NCBI RefSeq assembly: GCF_021390675.1
Contig: NZ_JAJEJV010000004.1
Coordinates: 3,720,001-3,784,000 of the forward strand
Direction of reading: 5' to 3'
DNA length: 64,000 nucleotides
Origin: Dyella sp. 2HG41-7
GTDB taxonomy: Bacteria > Pseudomonadota > Gammaproteobacteria > Xanthomonadales > Rhodanobacteraceae
Of this stretch, positions 61,542 through 64,000 are shown piece after piece. Both the position numbers and the translations under genes were made by a program. The notes under the pieces were generated by a model that saw nothing but the letters and a program-made list of their open reading frames with translations, searched no databases and was not told the origin of the DNA. Every line of letters begins with the position of its first letter. The stretch's first letter is position 1.

Positions 61542-64000
61542 TCAGGCTGCGTCGGCCAGCTTCTTGTGATCTTTGCGCGTGATCGCCGAACGCAATTCCG
61601 CCGGATCGAAATCATCGACCGAGATGAATTCGAAGACACCCTCGCGTACGCGCTTCAGCAACGCCGCTTCGCTGGCATCAATCACGCCAGCCTTGAGTGC
61701 TTCGTCGAGCTGATCCAGATAATCGTGCGATGTAAATTGACCTGCCTTCAGCGCCTTGCCGAATTTGCGCTCGACCGGTTCGGCCGCGATCACATCGGGC
61801 AGCAACTCGTTCATGCGGCCCACGGTGTTATTGGGCGTCGGCGTGAGATAAGCCCACTCAAGCAAGCGATCGCGCGCTTCGCCTGGTGCAGTGATGATCG
61901 CCGCGACGCGGCGGCCCAAGCGATCCGACGGCGGCACTTCGCGACGACCGAACGGAAACACCAGCACGCGCAACAGCCAGGAAACCGGACGGACCGGGAA
62001 GTTGCGAATCGCCCCATCCAGTGCCATTTGCGTGCGCCACATGCACTCGTGGAACGCCCACGCAAGCAGCGGACGATCCGCTTCCGGACGGCCGGTGTCT
62101 TCGTAACGCTTCAACATCGCGCTGGCGATATAGAGATAGCTCAGCACATCGCCCAGCCGTGCGGAGAGCTTTTCCTTGAACTTCAGCTTGCCGCCCAACA
62201 CGCCCATAAAGGTGTCCGCGCAAAGCGCAAGCGCCGCGGAGTAGCGATTGAGTTTGCGATAGTAGCGACGCACATACGCGTCGCCCGCCGATTCGCCGAT
62301 ACGTGCGCCGGTAAGGCCAAGCACAAAACTGCGCACCGCGTTGGAGATGCCGAAACCGATATGTCCGAACAGCGCGCGATCGAACGCCTTCAAGCGCTCG
62401 CTCTTATCCTCGATCGACAACGCCTGCATTTCCTTCAGCACGTACGGATGGCAGCGAATGGCGCCTTGACCGAAGATCATCAGGCTGCGCGTCATGATGT
62501 TCGCGCCTTCCACGGTAATGGCGATCGGCACGCCCTGCCACGCGCGGCCCGCGTAATTTTTCGGACCGAGCTGCACGGCCTTGCCGCCATGCACATCCAT
62601 CGCATCGCCGGCAATCGCACGGCCCCATTCGGTGGCGTGATATTTGGCGATGGCGGACGGCACCGCGGGCTTTTCGCCGCGATCCACCGCAGCGGCCGTC
62701 GCGCGCGACAACGCTGCGGTGGCATACGTCAGACCGCCGATACGCGCCAGCGCTTCTTCCACACCTTCGAAACGCGCGACGGCGAGACCGAACTGTTTAC
62801 GCATGCGCGCGTACGCGCCCGTGGCGGCCACCGCCATGCGCACGCCACCGGTCGCGTTGGACGGCAGCGAAATCGCGCGACCGACCGACAAGCATTCCAC
62901 CAGCATGCGCCAGCCGTGACCGGCCATGTGTTGGCCGCCAATTAGCGTCGACAACGGCGCGAAAATATCTTTGCCGCGCACCGGTCCGTTCTGGAACGGA
63001 ATATTGAGCGGGAAGTGACGACGGCCGATTTCCAGACCCGGCGTGCTGCGCGGTAGTAGCGCGAGCGTAATGCCGAGATCGTCTTTGTCGCCCAGCAAAT
63101 GTTCGGGATCGTACAAACGGAAAGCGAGACCGACGACCGTGGCGATCGGCGCCAGCGTGATGTAGCGCTTGTCGAAATTCAAACGCATGCCGATGGTTTC
63201 GACGCCATCGACCGTTTGCTTGCACACCACTCCGTAATCCGGAATCGACGTCGCATCCGAACCCGCGTACGGGCCGGTCAACGCGAAGCACGGAATTTCT
63301 TCGCCGACGGCCAAGCGCGGCAAATAGAAATTCTTTTGTTCGTCGCTGCCGTAATGCAGCAGTAATTCGGCAGGGCCTAGCGAGTTGGGTACGGCAACGG
63401 TGGATGCCACGGTCGCCGACATCGTGGCGAGTTTCTGCAACACCGCCGAATGCGCGAGCGCGGAAAAACCGAGGCCGCCGTATTGCTTCGGAATGATCAT
63501 CCCGAAGAATTTGTGTTTCTTGATGAAGTCCCACACTTCCGGCGGAAGATCGGCCAGTTCGTGCGTGATCTGCCAATCGTCGAGCATGCCGCAGAGTTGT
63601 TCGACCGGCCCGTCGAGGAAGGCTTTTTCTTCCACGCTCAACTCGGGCTTCGGCTGCTTGAGCAGTTCGTGCCAATCAGGCTTGCCGGAAAACAGCTCGC
63701 CTTCGAAACCCACGGTGCCCGCCTCCAACGCAGTCTGCTCGGTATCCGACAACTTCGGCGTCACTTTCGCAAACATTTTCAGCAGCGGCGCGCTGATTTG
63801 CTGGCGGCGAAAATCGAGCATCAGCAAGGGCACGGCGATCGCCAGCTCGATGACAAGCAAGAGAATCATCGTGACGGGAGCACCAGCTAATACGCCTACC
63901 ACCAGCGTGCTTGCGATCGTGGCGATCGCCCACGTACGCAGGCTGCTGCGGTGGTATGCGCAGACGCCGGTCGCGATGAGCGCCGCCAACACAGTGAGTA
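61542..64000 (-). CDS. fadE: Acyl-CoA dehydrogenase FadE, 5' end at the window edge
   Basis: At least 816 residues from a possible GTG at 63992; the frame stays open to 64000, so a few N-terminal residues may lie outside. Sequence matches E. coli FadE throughout: GKPDWHELLKQPKPELSVEE, FQNGPVRGKDIF, RPxxG-like AVAATGAYARMRKQF and the ITVEGANIMTRSLMIFGQGA flavin region. A hydrophobic N-terminus (about 60 residues) is membrane-associated in this family. It makes the first double bond in beta-oxidation. Ends with DDFDPAELRSAITRKDHKKL. Confidence 0.93.
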   Translation of the reverse strand, partial: LTVLAALIATGVCAYHRSSLRTWAIATIASTLVVGVLAGAPVTMILLLVIELAIAVPLLMLDFRRQQISAPLLKMFAKVTPKLSDTEQTALEAGTVGFEGELFSGKPDWHELLKQPKPELSVEEKAFLDGPVEQLCGMLDDWQITHELADLPPEVWDFIKKHKFFGMIIPKQYGGLGFSALAHSAVLQKLATMSATVASTVAVPNSLGPAELLLHYGSDEQKNFYLPRLAVGEEIPCFALTGPYAGSDATSIPDYGVVCKQTVDGVETIGMRLNFDKRYITLAPIATVVGLAFRLYDPEHLLGDKDDLGITLALLPRSTPGLEIGRRHFPLNIPFQNGPVRGKDIFAPLSTLIGGQHMAGHGWRMLVECLSVGRAISLPSNATGGVRMAVAATGAYARMRKQFGLAVARFEGVEEALARIGGLTYATAALSRATAAAVDRGEKPAVPSAIAKYHATEWGRAIAGDAMDVHGGKAVQLGPKNYAGRAWQGVPIAITVEGANIMTRSLMIFGQGAIRCHPYVLKEMQALSIEDKSERLKAFDRALFGHIGFGISNAVRSFVLGLTGARIGESAGDAYVRRYYRKLNRYSAALALCADTFMGVLGGKLKFKEKLSARLGDVLSYLYIASAMLKRYEDTGRPEADRPLLAWAFHECMWRTQMALDGAIRNFPVRPVSWLLRVLVFPFGRREVPPSDRLGRRVAAIITAPGEARDRLLEWAYLTPTPNNTVGRMNELLPDVIAAEPVERKFGKALKAGQFTSHDYLDQLDEALKAGVIDASEAALLKRVREGVFEFISVDDFDPAELRSAITRKDHKKLADAA

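Overview
The window looks like chromosome of a GC-rich gammaproteobacterium of the Xanthomonadales, most probably Rhodanobacteraceae (Dyella, Luteibacter, Frateuria or relatives). The basis is gene content and order, not a database search. It has the cell-shape block mreB-mreC-mreD-mrdA-rodA-mltB-rlpA-dac-ybeD-lipB-lipA, a split B12-dependent ribonucleotide reductase (nrdJa/nrdJb), and many long inverted repeats carrying 'ATTCCGGCGAAGGCCGGAAT'-type stems between genes. I found no tRNA, rRNA, CRISPR array or intact insertion sequence.

Layout. 1-7.1 kb: a GH95-like secreted protein, a divergent HD-domain / GlxA-regulator pair and a secreted TPR protein, with two tiny hydrophobic peptide genes. 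7.3-12.8 kb: a MarR-controlled EmrA-EmrB-outer membrane tripartite efflux operon. 12.9-19.5 kb: an accessory stretch with an AsmA-like protein, a structured intergenic region, a third tiny peptide gene, a decayed SEC-C gene and an AT-richer block of unrecognised membrane proteins and a zincin. 19.6-23.3 kb: nrdJa, a Lys/Ala-rich histone-H1-like gene and nrdJb. 23.7-32.7 kb: a DegQ-type protease, a phosphate-binding/LysM fusion, a HAD phosphatase, an M17 aminopeptidase, an Rhs-core toxin-like gene with a probable immunity gene, and an M1 aminopeptidase lipoprotein. 32.8-47.3 kb, nearly all on the minus strand: DUF4126, Prc protease, lipoate synthesis, and the peptidoglycan elongation and remodelling cluster. 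47.6-53.8 kb: a PfkB kinase, DUF1304, an M24 peptidase-like protein, an EF-G paralogue and RF3. 53.9-60 kb: a tightly overlapped signalling operon (hybrid kinase, CheR, CheB, REC-GGDEF). 60-64 kb: a CPBP protease, a DUF4442 thioesterase-like protein and fadE running to the window edge.

The most unusual signal is a three-copy family of 28-residue hydrophobic peptides (30-116, 6996-7082, 15254-15340, all minus strand). Each copy has the same Shine-Dalgarno sequence, the same ~35-nt leader, a near-perfect sigma-54 (-24/-12) promoter, and a cluster of TGTCCG/CGGACA palindromes about 100 bp upstream where a sigma-54 activator would bind. The copies differ mainly at silent codon positions, so the peptide itself appears to be conserved. 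This looks like an undescribed RpoN regulon of micropeptides. Other points of interest are a fresh 191-bp tandem duplication that creates a chimeric ORF (48463-48852), the histone-like gene inside the nrdJ locus, the Rhs-tip toxin with its own signal peptide, and the multi-REC kinase/CheR/CheB/diguanylate cyclase operon.
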